Position numbers and translations under genes: made by a program
Assembly (NCBI GenBank): GCA_036925085.1
Contig: JAUPFP010000144.1
Location: 92,054-156,053 of the forward strand
Direction: 5' to 3'
Length of the DNA: 64,000 nt
DNA from: Brachycybe producta
Lineage: Eukaryota > Arthropoda > Diplopoda > Playtdesmida > Andrognathidae
Part shown: in pieces, positions 38,301 through 50,700 of the stretch
Layout of the letters: each line of letters opens with the position of its first letter
Numbering within the stretch: the first letter of the stretch is position 1
Notes under the pieces: model-generated
Told to the model about the DNA's origin: nothing
The model's input: only the letters and a program-made list of their open reading frames with translations
The model's database searches: none

Positions 38301-40611
38301 TTAAACATTCAAACTTAAACGTTTAACCTTAAATGTTCAACCTTAAATGTTCAACCTTAAACGTTCAACCTTAAACGTTCAACCTTAAACGTTCAACCTT
38401 AAACGTTCAACCTTAAACGTTCAACCTTAAACGTTCAACCTTAAATGTTCAACCTTAAACGTTCAAGATTAAACGTTCAACATTAAACGTTCAACCTTAA
38501 ACGTTAAACCTTAAACGTTCAACCTTAAACGTTCCACCTTAAACATGAAACCTTAAACGTTCAACCATAAACGTTCAACCTTAAACATGAAACCTTAAAC
38601 GTTCAACCTTAAATGTGAAATCTTAAACGAGTAACCTTAAACGTGAAACCTTAAACATGAAACCTTAAATGTGAAACCTTAAACGTGAAACCTTAAACGT
38701 GAAACCTTAATCGTGAAACCTTAAACGTTCAAAATTAAACGTTCAACCTTAAACGTTCAACCTTAAATGTGAAACATTAAACGTTCAACCTTAAACGTTC
38801 AACCTTAAATGTGAAACATTAAACGTTCAACCTTAAACGTTCAACCTTAAACGTTCAACCTTAAACGTTCAACTTAAACGTTCAACCTTAAACGTTCAAG
38901 CTTAAATGTACCAACCTTAAACGTTCAACCTAATCCTTGAACCTTAAACGTTCAACCTTAAACGTTCAACCCTAAACGTTCAACCTTAAACGTTCAACCT
39001 TAAACGTTCAACCTTAAACATTCAACCTTAAACGTTCAACCTTAAACGTTCAACCTTAAACGTTCAACCTTAAACGTTCAACCTTAAACGTTCAACCTTA
39101 AACGTTCAACCTTAAACGTGACACCTTAAACGTTCAACCTTAAATGTTCAACCTTAAACGTTCAACCTTAAACGTTCAACCTTAAACGTTCAACCTTAAA
39201 CGTGATCCTTAAATGTGAAACCTTAAAAATTCAACCTTAAACATTCAAACTTAAACGTTTAACCTTAAATGTTCAACCTTAAATGTTCAACCTTAAACGT
39301 TCAACCTTAAACGTTCAACCTTAAACGTTCAACCTTAAACGTTCAACCTTAAACGTTCAACCTTAAACGTTCAACCTTAAATGTTCAACCTTAAACGTTC
39401 AAGATTAAACGTTCAACATTAAACGTTCAACCTTAAACGTTAAACCTTAAACGTTCAACCTTAAACGTTCCACCTTAAACATGAAACCTTAAACGTTCAA
39501 CCATAACGTTCAACCTTAAACATGAACCTTAAACGTTCAACCTTAAATGTGAAATCTTAAACGAGTAACCTTAAACGTGAAACCTTAAACATGAAACCTT
39601 AAATGTGAAACCTTAAACGTGAAACCTTAAACGTGAAACCTTAATCGTGAAACCTTAAACGTTCAAAATTAAACGTTCAACCTTAAACGTTCAACCTTAA
39701 ATGTGAAACATTAAACGTTCAACCTTAAACGTTCAACCTTAAATGTGAAACATTAAACGTTCAACCTTAAACGTTCAACCTTAAACGTTCAACCTTAAAC
39801 GTTCAACCTTAAACGTTCAACCTTAAACGTTCAAGCTTAAATGTACCAACCTTAAACGTTCAACCTAATCCTTGACCTTAAACGTTCAACCTTAAACGTT
39901 CAACCCTAAACGTTCAACCTTAAACGTTCAACCTTAACGTTCAACCTTAAACATTCAACCTTAAACGTTCAACCTTAAACGTTCAACCTTAAACGTTCAA
40001 CCTTAAACGTTCAACCTTAAACGTTCAACCTTAAACGTTCAACCTTAAACGTGACACCTTAAACGTTCAACCTTAAATGTGAAACTTTAAATGTGAAAAC
40101 TTAAACGTTCAACCTTAAACGTTCAACCTTAAACGTTCAACCTTAAACGTTCAACCTTAAACGTTCAACCTTAAATGTTCAACCTTAAACGTTCAACATT
40201 AAATGTTCAACATTAAACGTTCAACCTTAAACGTTAAACCTTAAACGTTCAACCTTAAACGTTCCACCTTAAACATGAAACCTTAAACGTTCAACCATAA
40301 ACGTTCAACCTTAAACGTGAAACCTTAAACGTTCAACCTTAAATGTGAAATCTTAAACGAGTAACCTTAAACGTGAAACCTTAAACATGAAACCTTAAAT
40401 GTGAAACCTTAAACGTGAAACAATCGTGAAACCTTAAACGTTCAAAATTAAACGTTCAACCTTAAACGTTCAACCTTAAATGTGAAACATTAAACGTTCA
40501 ACCTTAAACGTTCAACCTTAAATGTGAAACATTAAACGTTCAACCTTAAACGTTCAACCTTAAACGTTCAACCTTAAACGTTCAACCTTAAACGTTCAAC
40601 CTTAAACGTTC
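38268..40611. repeat. Repeats of 936 and 779 bp ending in TTCAAGCTTAAATGTACC
   Basis: The 13-bp GTGATCC variant occurs at 38268 and 39204, 936 bp apart. The AAGCTT-GTACC marker is at 38899, 39833 and 40612, intervals of 934 and 779 bp. All copies share CCTAATCCTTGA(A)CC after the marker, which I saw only in this group and, as CCTTCAACC, at 43.6 kb. The third copy lacks GTGATCC. Differences between the first two are mostly one-base deletions. Confidence 0.85.
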
Positions 40612-43579
40612 AAGCTTAAATGTACCAACCTTAAACGTTCAACCTAATCCTTGAACCTTAAACGTTCAACCTTAAACGTTCAACATTAAACGTTCAACCT
40701 TAAACGTTCAACCTTAAACGTTCAACCTTAAACATTCAACCTTAAACGTTCAACCTTAAACGTTCAACCTTAAACGTTCAACCTTAAACGTTCAACCTTA
40801 AACGTTCAACCTTAAACGTTCAACCTTAAACGTTCAACCTTAAACGTTCAACCTTAAACGTGACACCTTAAACGTTCAACCTTAAATGTGAAACTTTAAA
40901 TGTGAAAACTTAAACGTTCAACCTTAAACGTTCAACATTAAACATTCAACCTTAAACGTTCAACCTTAAATGTTCAACCTTAAACATGAAACCTTAAACG
41001 TGAAACCTTAAACGTGAAACCTTAAACGTGAAACTTTAAACGTGAAACCTTAAACGTGAAACCTTAAACGTTCAACCTTAAATGTTCAACCTTAAACATT
41101 CAACCTTAAACGTGAAACCTTAAACATTCAATCTTAAACATGAAACCTTAAATGTGAAACCTTAAATGTTCAACCTTAAATATTCAACTTTAAATGTTCA
41201 ACCTTAAATGTTCAACCTTAAATGTGAAACCTTAAACGTTCAACTGTAAACGTTCAACCATAAACATTCAACCTTAAACATGAAACCATAAACGTGAAAC
41301 CTTAAACATTCAAACTTAAACGTTCAACCTTAAACGTTCAACCTTAAACGTTCAACCTTAAACGTTCAACCTTAAACATTCAACCTTAAACGTTCAACTG
41401 TAAACGTTCAACCATAAACATTCAACCTTAAACATGAAACCTTAAACGTTCAACCTTAAACGTTCAACCTTAAACGTTCAACCTTATATGTTCAACCTTA
41501 AACGTTCAACCTTATACGTTCAACATTAAACGTTCAACCTTAAACTTTCAACCTTATACGTTCAACCTTAAACGTTCAACCTTATACGTTCAACCTTAAA
41601 CGTTCAAAATTAATCGTTCAACCTTAAACGTTCAACCTTAAACATTCAACCTAAAACGTTCAACTGTAAAGATTATATGTTATATGTTCAACCTTAAACG
41701 TTCAACCTTATACGTTCAACATTAAACGTTCAACCTTAAACTTTCAACCTTATACGTTCAACCTTAAACGTTCAACCTTATACGTTCAACCTTAAACGTT
41801 CAAAATTAAATGTTCAACCTTAAACGTTCAACCTTAAACATTCAACCTAAAACGTTCAACTGTAAACGTTCAACCATAAACGTTCAACCTTAAACATTCA
41901 ACCTTAAATGTTCAACCTTAAAGGTTCAACCTTAAACGTGAAAGCTTAAACTTTCAACCTTATACGTTCAACCTTAAACGTTCAACCTTATACGTTCAAC
42001 CTTAAACGTTCAACCTTAAACGTTCAACCTTAAACGTTCAACCTTAAACATTCAACCTTAAACTTTCAACTGTAAATGTTCAACCATAAACATTCAACCT
42101 TAAACGTTCAACCTTAAACGTTCAACCTTAAACATTCAACCTTAAATGTTCAACCTTAAACGTTCAACCTTAAACGTTCAACCTTAAACGTAAAACCTTA
42201 AACGTGAAACCTTAAACGTGAAACCTTAAACGTGAAACCTTAAACGTGAAACCTTAAACGTGAAACTTTAAACGTGAAACCTTAAATGTGTAACCTTAAA
42301 CGTTCAACCTTAAACGTTCAACCTTAAACGTTCAACCTTAAACATTCAACCTTAAACGTGAAACCTTAAACATTCAACCTTAAACATTCAACCTTAAACG
42401 TGAAACCTTAAACGTTCAACCTTAAACGTTCAACCTTATACGTTCAACCTTAAACGTTCAACCTTATACGTTCAACCTTAAACAATCAACCTTAAACTTT
42501 CAACCTTATACGTTCAACCTTAAACGTTCAACCTTATACGTTCAACCTTAAATGATCAACCTTAAATGTTCAACCTTTAACGTGAAACCTTAAACATGAA
42601 ACCTTAAATGTTCAACCTTAAACGTGAAACCTTAAACGTAAAACCTTAAACGTGAAACCTTAAACATTCAACCTTAAACGTTCAACCTTAAACGTTCAAC
42701 CTTAAACGTGAAACCTTAAACGTGAAAACTTAAATGTGAATTCTTAAACGTTCAACCTTAAACTAAAAAACCTTAAATGTTCAACCTTAAACGTTCAACC
42801 GTAAACGTTCAACCTTAAACGTTCAACCTTAAACGTTCAACCTTAAACGTTCAACCTTAAATGTTCAACCTTAAACGTTCAACCTTAAACGTTCAACCTT
42901 AAACGTTCAACCTTAAACGTGATCCTTAAATGTGAAACCTTAAAAATTCAACCTTAAACATTCAAACTTAAACGTTTAACCTTAAATGTTCAACCTTAAA
43001 TGTTCAACCTTAAACGTTCAACCTTAAACGTTCAACCTTAAACGTTCAACCTTAAACGTTCAACCTTAAACGTTCAACCTTAAACGTTCAACCTTAAACG
43101 TTCAACCTTAAATGTTCAACCTTAAACGTTCAACATTAAACGTTCAACATTAAACGTTCAACCTTAAACGTTAAACCTTAAATGTTCAACCTTAAACGTT
43201 CCACCTTAAACATGAAACCTTAAACGTTCAACCATAAACGTTCAACCTTAAACGTGAAACCTTAAACGTTCAACCTTAAATGTGAAATCTTAAACGAGTA
43301 ACCTTAAACGTGAAACCTTAAACATGAAACCTTAAATGTGAAACCTTAAACGTGAAACCTTAAACGTGAAACCTTAATCGTGAAACCTTAAACGTTCAAA
43401 ATTAAACGTTCAACCTTAAACGTTCAACCTTAAATGTGAAACATTAAACGTTCAACCTTAAACGTTCAACCTTAAATGTGAAACATTAAACGTTCAACCT
43501 TAAACGTTCAACCTTAAACGTTCAACCTTAAACGTTCAACCTTAAACGTTCAACCTTAAACGTTCAACCTTAAACGTTC
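40612..43579. repeat. 2,968-bp higher-order repeat, copy 1
   Basis: The TTCAAGCTTAAATG marker at 40612 recurs at 43580, exactly 212 units away. The odd sequence ATTATATGTTATATG at 41672 recurs at 44654 (2,982 bp, 213 units). The copy contains the first ACTGTAAA variants of the window (from about 41243) and many TATACG and CTTTC units. Its right part (42.4-43.5 kb) resembles 38.3-40 kb and older blocks such as 34.6 kb. Confidence 0.85.
41655..41690. repeat. Most divergent spot of the array: ATTATATGTTATATG
   Basis: Within an ACTGTAAA unit the sequence turns into GATTATATGTTATATGTTC, with two TTATATG heptamers in place of the normal CGTTCAACC. The heptamer step (7 bp) is half of the monomer. 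The copy at 44654 has CATTATATG instead of GATTATATG. No other stretch departs this far from the monomer. Confidence 0.85.
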
Positions 43580-45150
43580 AAGCTTAAATGTACCAACCTT
43601 AAACGTTCAACCTAATCCTTCAACCTTAAACGTTCAACCTTAAACGTTCAACCCTAAACGTTCAACCTTAAACGTTCAACCTTAAACGTTCAACCTTAAA
43701 CATTCAACCTTAAACGTTCAACCTTAAACGTTCAACCTTAAACGTTCAACCTTAAACGTTCAACCTTAAACGTTCAACCTTAAACGTTCAACCTTAAACG
43801 TTCAACCTTAAACGTTCAACCTTAAACGTTCAACCTTAAACGTGACACCTTAAACGTTCAACCTTAAATGTGAAACTTTAAATGTGAAAACTTAAACGTT
43901 CAACCTTAAACGTTCTACATTAAACATTCAACCTTAAACGTTCAACCTTAAATGTTCAACCTTAAACATGAAACCTTAAACGCGAAACCTTAAACGTGAA
44001 ACCTTAAACGTGAAACTTTAAACGTGAAACCTTAAACGTGAAACCTTAAACGTTCAACCTTAAATGTTCAACCTTAAACATTCAACCTTAAACGTGAAAC
44101 CTTAAACATTCAACCTTAAACATGAAACCTTAAATGTGAAACCTTAAATGTTCAACCTTAAACATTCAACTTTAAATGTTCAACCTTAAATGTTCAACCT
44201 TAAACGTGAAACCTTAAACGTTCAACTGTAAACGTTCAACCATAAACATTCAACCTTAAACATGAAACCATAAACGTGAAACCTTAAACATTCAAACTTA
44301 AACGTTCAACCTTAAACGTTCAACCTTAAACGTTCAACCTTAAACGTTCAACCTTAAACATTCAACCTTAAACGTTCAACTGTAAACATTCAACCATAAA
44401 CATTCAACCTTAAACATGAAACCTTAAACGTGAAACCTTAAACGTTCAACCTTAAACGTTCAACCTTATATGTTCAACCTTAAACGTTCAACCTTATACG
44501 TTCAACATTAAACGTTCAACCTTAAACTTTCAACCTTATACGTTCAACCTTAAACGTTCAACCTTATACGTTCAACCTTAAACGTTCAAAATTAATCGTT
44601 CAACCTTAAACGTTCAACCTTAAACATTCAACCTAAAACGTTCAACTGTAAACATTATATGTTATATGTTCAACCTTAAACGTTCAACCTTATACGTTCA
44701 ACATTAAACGTTCAACCTTAAACTTTCAACCTTATACGTTCAACCTTAAACGTTCAACCTTATACGTTCAACCTTAAACGTTCAAAATTAAATGTTCAAC
44801 CTTAAACGTTCAACCTTAAACATTCAACCTAAAATGTTCAACTGTAAACGTTCAACCATAAACGTTCAACCTTAAACATTCAACCTTAAATGTTCAACCT
44901 TAAAGGTTCAACCTTAAACGTGAAACATTAAACTTTCAACCTTATACGTTCAACCTTAAACGTTCAACCTTATACGTTCAACCTTAAACGTTCAACCTTA
45001 AACGTTCAACCTTAAACATTCAACCTTAAACTTTCAACTGTAAATGTTCAACCATAAACATTCAACCTTAAACGTTCAACCTTAAACGTTCAACCTTAAA
45101 CGTTCAACCTTAAACATTCAACCTTAAATGTTCAACCTTAAATGTTCAAC
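43580..45150. repeat. 2,968-bp higher-order repeat, partial copy 2
   Basis: This matches 40612 onwards through the CGTGACACC, ATGTGAAAAC, ACTGTAAA and ATTATATG markers up to at least the TTCAACTGTAAATG unit near 45030 (first copy near 42067). Private changes include CGTTCTACATT at 43913 and CGCGAAACC at 43980, where the first copy reads TTCAACATT and CGTGAAACC. Beyond about 45.1 kb the order no longer matches. Confidence 0.8.
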
Positions 45151-46229
45151 CTTAAACGTGAAACCTTAAACGTTCAACTGTAAACGTTCAACCATAAACA
45201 TTCAACCTTAAACATGAAACCTTAAACGTGAAACCTTAAAAGTCCAACCTTAAACGTTCAACCTTAAACGTTCAACCTTAAACGTTCAACCTTAAACGTT
45301 CAACCTTAAACGTTCAACCTTAAACGTTCAACCTTAAACGTTCAACCTTAAACATTCAACCTTAAACGTTCAACTGTAAACATTCAAACATAAACATTCA
45401 ACCTTAAACGTTCAACTGTAAACGTTCAACCATAAACATTCAACCTTAAACATGAAACCTTAAATGTGAAACCTTAAACGTTCAACCTTAAATGTTCAAC
45501 CTTATACGTTCAAACTTAAACGTTCAACCTTATACGTTCAACCTTAAACGTTCAACCTTAAACTTTCAACCTTATACGTTCAACCTTAAACGTTCAACCT
45601 TAAACGTTCAACCTTATACGTTCAACCTTAAACGTTCAAAATTAAATGTTAAAAATTAAACGTTCAACCTTAAACGTTCAACCTTAAACATTCAACATTA
45701 AACGTTCAACTGTAAACGTTCAACCATAAACATTCAACCTTAAACGTTCAACCTTAAACGTTCAACCTTAAACATTCAACCTTAAATGTTCAACCTTAAA
45801 TGTTCAACCTTAAATGTTCAACCTTAAACGTGAAACCTTAAACGTGAAACCTTAAACGTTCAACCTTAAACGTTCAATCTTAAACGTTCAACCTTAAACG
45901 TGAAACATTAAACATTCAACCTTAAACGTTCAACCTTAAACGTTCAACCTTAAACGTTCAACCTTAAACGTTCAACCTTAAACGTTCAACCTTAAATGTG
46001 AAACATTAAACGTTCAACCTTAAACGTTCAACCTTAAACGTTCAACCTTAAACATTCAACCTTAAACGTTCAACCTTAAACGTTCAACCTTAAACGTTCA
46101 ACCTTAAACGTACCAACCTTAAACGTTCAACCTAAACCTTCAACCTTAAACGTTCAACCTTACACGTTCAACCTTAAACATTCAACCTTAAACGTTCAAC
46201 CTTAAACGTTCAACCTTAAAAGTTCAACC

Positions 46230-46960
46230 TTAAACGTTCAACCTTAAACGTTAATCCTTAAACGTTCAACCTTATACGTTCAACTTTAAACGTTCAACCT
46301 TAAACGTTCAACCTTAAACGTTCAACCTTAAATGTTCAACCTTAAACGTTCAACCTTAAACGTTAATCCTTAAACGTTCAACCTTAAACGTTCCACTTTA
46401 AACATGAAACCTTAAACATGAAACCTTAAACGTTCAATCATAAACGTTCAACCTTAAACGTGAAACCTTAAACGTTCAACCTTAAACGTGAAACCTTAAA
46501 CGTGAAACCTTAAACGTGAAACTTTAAACGTTCAACATTAAATGTTCAACGTTAAACGTTCAACCTTAAACGTTCAACCTTAAACGTTCAACCTTAAATG
46601 TTCAACCTTATACGTTCAACTTTAAACGTTCAACCTTAAACGTTCAACCTTAAACGTTCAACCTTAAATGTTCAACCTTAAACGTTCAACCTTAAATGTT
46701 CAACCTTAAACGTTCAACCTTAAACGTTAATCCTTAAACGTTCAACCTTAAACGTTCCACTTTAAACATGAAACCTTAAACATGAAACCTTAAACGTTCA
46801 ATCATAAACGTTCAACCTTAAACGTGAAACCTTAAACGTTCAACCTTAAACGTGAAACCTTAAACGTGAAACTTTAAACGTTCAACATTAAATGTTCAAG
46901 TTAAACGTTCAACCTTAAACGTTCAACCTTAAATGTTCAACCTTATACGTTCAACTTTAA
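46230..46960. repeat. Tandem duplication of 364 bp (26 units)
   Basis: TTCCACTTTAAACATG with CCACTT at 46393 recurs at 46757; the neighbours (two CATG units, TTCAATCATAAA, then a T, G, T, G series) are the same. The copies differ by a lost C near 46899 (TTCAAGTTAAACG against TTCAACGTTAAACG). Confidence 0.9.
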
Positions 46961-47050
46961 ACGTTCAACCTTAAACGTTCAACCTTAAACGTTCAACCTT
47001 AAACGTTCAACCTTAAATGTTCAACCTTAAACGTTCAACCTTAAACATTC

Positions 47051-49500
47051 GACCTTAAACGTGAAACCTTAAACGTTAAACCTTAAACGTTCAAAATTAA
47101 ATGTTCAACCTTAAACGTTCAACCTTAAACGTGAAACCTTAAACGTGAAACCTTAAACGTGAAACCTTAAATGTTCAACCTTAAACGTGAAACCTTAGAA
47201 GTGAAACCTTAAACGTGAAACCTTAAACGTGAAACCTTAAACGTGAAACCTTAAACGTGAAACCTTAAACGTGAAACCTTAAATGTGAAACTTTAAACGT
47301 GAAACCTTAAACGTGAAACCTTAAACGTTCAACCTTAAACGTGAAACCTTAAACGTGAAACCTTAAACGTGAAACTTTAAACGTGAAACCTTAAACGTTC
47401 AACCTTAAACGTTCAACCTTAAACGTGAAACCTTAAACGTGAAACCTTAAACGTGAAACCTTAAACGTGAAACCTTAAACGTGAAACCTTAAACGTGAAA
47501 CCTTAAACGTGAAACCTTAAACGTGAAACCTTAAATGTGAAACCTTAAACGTGAAACTTTAAACGTGAAACCTTAAACGTTCAACCTTAAACGTTCAACC
47601 TTAAATGTTCAACCTTAAATGTTCAACCTTAAACGTGAAACCTTAGAAGTGAAACCTTAAACGTGAAACCTTAAACGTGAAACCTTAAACGTGAAACCTT
47701 AAACGTGAAACCTTAAACGTGAAACCTTAAACGTGAAACCTTAAACGTGAAACTTTAAACGTGAAACCTTAAACGTGAAACCTTAAACGTTCAACCTTAA
47801 ACGTTCAACCTTAAACGTGAAACCTTAAACGTGAAACCTTAATCGTGAAACCTTAAACGTGAAACCTTAAACGTGAAACTTTAAATGTGAAACCTTAAAC
47901 GTGAAACCTTAAACGTTCAACCTTAAACGTTCAACCATAAACGTGAAACCTTAAACGTGAAACCTTAAACGTGAAACCTTAAACGTGAAACCTTAAACGT
48001 GAAACCTTAAACATGAAACCTTAAACGTGAAACCTTAAAGTGAAACTTTAAACGTGAAACCTTAAATGTTCAACCTTAAACGTTCAACCATAAACGTGAA
48101 ACCTTAATCGTGAAACCTTAAACGTGAAACCTTAAACGTGAAACTTTAAACGTTCAACATTAAATGTTCAACGTTAAACGTTCAACCTTAAACGTTCAAC
48201 CTTAAACGTTCAACCTTAAACGTTCAACCTTAAACGTTCAACCTTAAACGTGAAACCTTAAACGTGAAACCTTAAACGTGAAACTTTAAACGTTCAACAT
48301 TAAATGTTCAACCTTAAATGTTCAACCTTATACGTTCAACTTTAAACGTTCAACCTTAAACGTTCAACCTTAAACGTTCAACCTTAAATGTTCAACATTA
48401 AACGTTCAACCTTAAACATTCGACCTTAAACGTGAAACCTTAAACGTTAAACCTTAAACGTTCAAAATTAAATGTTCAACCTTAAACGTTCAACCTTAAA
48501 CGTGAAACCTTAAACGTGAAACCTTAAATGTTCAACCTTAAACGTGAAACCTTAGAAGTGAAACCTTAAACGTGAAACCTTAAACGTGAAACCTTAAACG
48601 TGAAACCTTAAACGTGAAACCTTAAATGTGAAACTTTAAACGTGAAACCTTAAACGTGAAACCTTAAACATTCAACCTTAAACGTTCAACCTTAAACGTG
48701 AAACCTTAAACGTGAAACCTTAAACGTGAAACTTTAAACGTGAAACCTTAAACGTTCAACCTTAAACGTTCAACCTTAAACGTGAAACCTTAAACGTGAA
48801 ACCTTAAACGTGAAACCTTAAACGTGAAACCTTAAACGTGAAACCTTAAACGTGAAACCTTAAACGTGAAACCTTAAACGTGAAACCTTAAACGTAAAAC
48901 CTTAAACGTGAAACCTTAAACGTGAAACCTTAAATGTGAAACCTTAAACGTGAAACTTTAAACGTGAAACCTTAAACGTTCAACCTTAAACGTTCAACCT
49001 TAAATGTTCAACCTTAAATGTTCAACCTTAAACGTGAAACCTTAGAAGTGAAACCTTAAACGTGAAACCTTAAACGTGAAACCTTAAACGTGAAACCTTA
49101 AACGTGAAACCTTAAACGTGAAACCTTAAACGTGAAACTTTAAACGTGAAACCTTAAACGTGAAACCTTAAACGTTCAACCTTAAACGTTCAACCTTAAA
49201 CGTGAAACCTTAAACGTGAAACCTTAAACGTGAAACCTTAAACGTGAAACCTTAAACGTGAAACCTTAAACGTGAAACCTTAAACGTGAAACCTTAAACG
49301 TGAAACCTTAAACGTGAAACCTTAAACGTGAAACCTTAAACGTTCAACCTTAAACGTGAAACCTTAAACGTGAAACCTTAAACGTGAAACCTTAAACGTG
49401 AAACCTTAAACGTGAAACCTTAAACGTGAAACCTTAAAGTGAAACTTTAAACGTGAAACCTTAAATGTTCAACCTTAAACGTTCAACCATAAACGTTCAA
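47051..49500. repeat. Tandem duplication of about 1.37 kb
   Basis: CATTCGACC is at 47051 and 48422 (GACC). CCTTAGAAGTG is at 47197 and 47645 in copy 1 and at 48554 and 49044 in copy 2. Shifts are 1,371, 1,357 and 1,399 bp, each one base short of a multiple of 14, which matches the 13-bp monomer CTTAAAGTG near 48038 lying between the copies. G units dominate; within copy 2 a ten-unit G run (49201-49340) has grown from a seven-unit run at 47816. Confidence 0.88.
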
Positions 49501-49899
49501 CCTTAAACGTGAAACCTTAAACGTTCAACCTTAAACGTGAAACCTTAAATGTGTAACCTTAAACGTTCAACCTTAAACGTTCAACCTTAAATGTTCAACC
49601 TTAAATGTTAAACCTTATACGTTCAACTTTAAACGTTCAACCTTAAACGTTCAACCTTAAACGTTCAACCTTAAACGTGAAACCTTAAACGTTCAACCTT
49701 AAACGTACCAACCTTAAACGTTCAACCTAAACCTTCAATCTTAAACGTTCAACCTTAAACATGAAACCTTAAACGTGAAACTTTAAACGTGAAACCTTAA
49801 ACGTTCAACCTTAAACGTTCAACCTTAAACGTGAAACCTTAAACGTGAAACCTTAAACATTCAACCTTAAACATGAAACCTTAAATGTGAAACCTTAAA

Positions 49900-50700
49900 C
49901 GTTCAACCTTAAACGTTCAACCTTAAACATTCAACCTTAAACGTTCAACTGTAAATGTTCAACCATAAACATTCAACCTTAAACGTTCAACCTTAAACGT
50001 TCAACCTTAAATGTTCAACCTTAAACATTCAACTTTAAATGTTCAACCTTAAATGTTCAACCTTAAACGTGAAACCTTAAACGTTCAACTGTAAACGTTC
50101 AACCATAAACATTCAACCTTAAACATGAAACCATAAACGTGAAACCTTAAACATTCAAACTTAAACGTTCAACCTTAAACGTTCAACCTTAAACGTTCAA
50201 CCTTAAACGTTCAACCTTAAACATTCAACCTTAAACGTTCAACTGTAAACGTTCAACCATAAACATTCAACCTTAAACATGAAACCTTAAACGTGAAACC
50301 TTAAACGTTCAACCTTAAACGTTCAACCTTATATGTTCAACCTTAAACGTTCAACCTTATACGTTCAACCTTAAACGTTCAACCTTAAACTTTCAACCTT
50401 ATACGTTCAACCTTAAACATTCAACCTTATACGTTCAACCTTAAACGTTCAAAATTAAATGTTCAACCTTAAACGTTCAACCTTAAACATTCAACCTAAA
50501 ACGTTCAACTGTAAACGTTCAACTGTAAACGTTCAACCATAAACATTCAACCTTAAACGTTCAACCTTAAACGTTCAACCTTAAACGTTCAACCTTAAAC
50601 ATTCAACCTTAAATGTTCAACCTTAAACGTGAAACCTTAAACGTTCAACTGTAAACGTTCAACCATAAACATTCAACCTTAAACATGAAACCTTAAACGT
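49900..50700. repeat. Island of the ACTGTAAA subfamily
   Basis: Several ACTGTAAA and CCATAAACATTC units occur with TATACG and CTTTC units in the same order as in 41.2-41.9 kb, including CCTAAAACG near 50494. It lies between two G-rich domains and so looks like a displaced copy of the 41-45 kb type. One ACTGTAAA unit is doubled at 50500-50530. Confidence 0.7.

Larger units (their letters stand above)
32520..40440. repeat. Segment rich in single-base indels
   Basis: Off-length monomers are frequent here: near 32526, 33182, 33293, 33535, 33610, 34329, 34373, 34550, 35787, 36127, 36281, 36947, 38873, 39505, 39525, 39872, 39934 and 40421. Most add or drop one A in an AAA or AAAA run, or one C in CC. 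The left 25 kb has few apart from the recurring 13- and 15-bp variants. In the duplicated block at 38.3-40.0 kb the second copy differs from the first mainly by such one-base losses. Confidence 0.75.
35405..43658. repeat. Isolated exact CCCTAAA heptamers
   Basis: CCCTAAA, identical to the plant-type telomere heptamer, occurs once at each of 35405, 37054, 37096, 38970, 39904 and 43652, always as TTCAACCCTAAACG. Each is one substitution from the normal CCTTAAA. They are single copies inside ordinary monomers, not telomere tracts. Those at 37054 and 37096 are 42 bp apart, and those at 38970, 39904 and 43652 belong to the same repeat family, so the number of independent events is small. Confidence 0.85.
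41240..45440. repeat. Domain with the ACTGTAAA / CCATAAACATTC variant pair
   Basis: The ordered pair TTCAACTGTAAA then TTCAACCATAAA, followed by CATTC, appears first near 41241 and many times to 45.4 kb, then at 49.9-50.7, 54.1, 55.5-55.75, 58.2, 59.5 and 59.7-60.5 kb. To the left of 41.2 kb the comparable site reads CCGTAAA and the ACTGTAAA form is absent as far as I could see. It is a clear subfamily boundary. Confidence 0.8.

Noticed and set aside
32520..40440. A biological cause for the dense one-base indels
   Set aside because: Not claimed as real: the changes are almost all in A or C homopolymers between near-identical copies, which consensus error explains as well. Left as an open finding.
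41660..41690. TATA-like promoter in TTATATGTTATATG, and in the many CCTTATACG units
   Set aside because: No gene, start site or other promoter element lies nearby; the AT-rich steps are single variants of the monomer.
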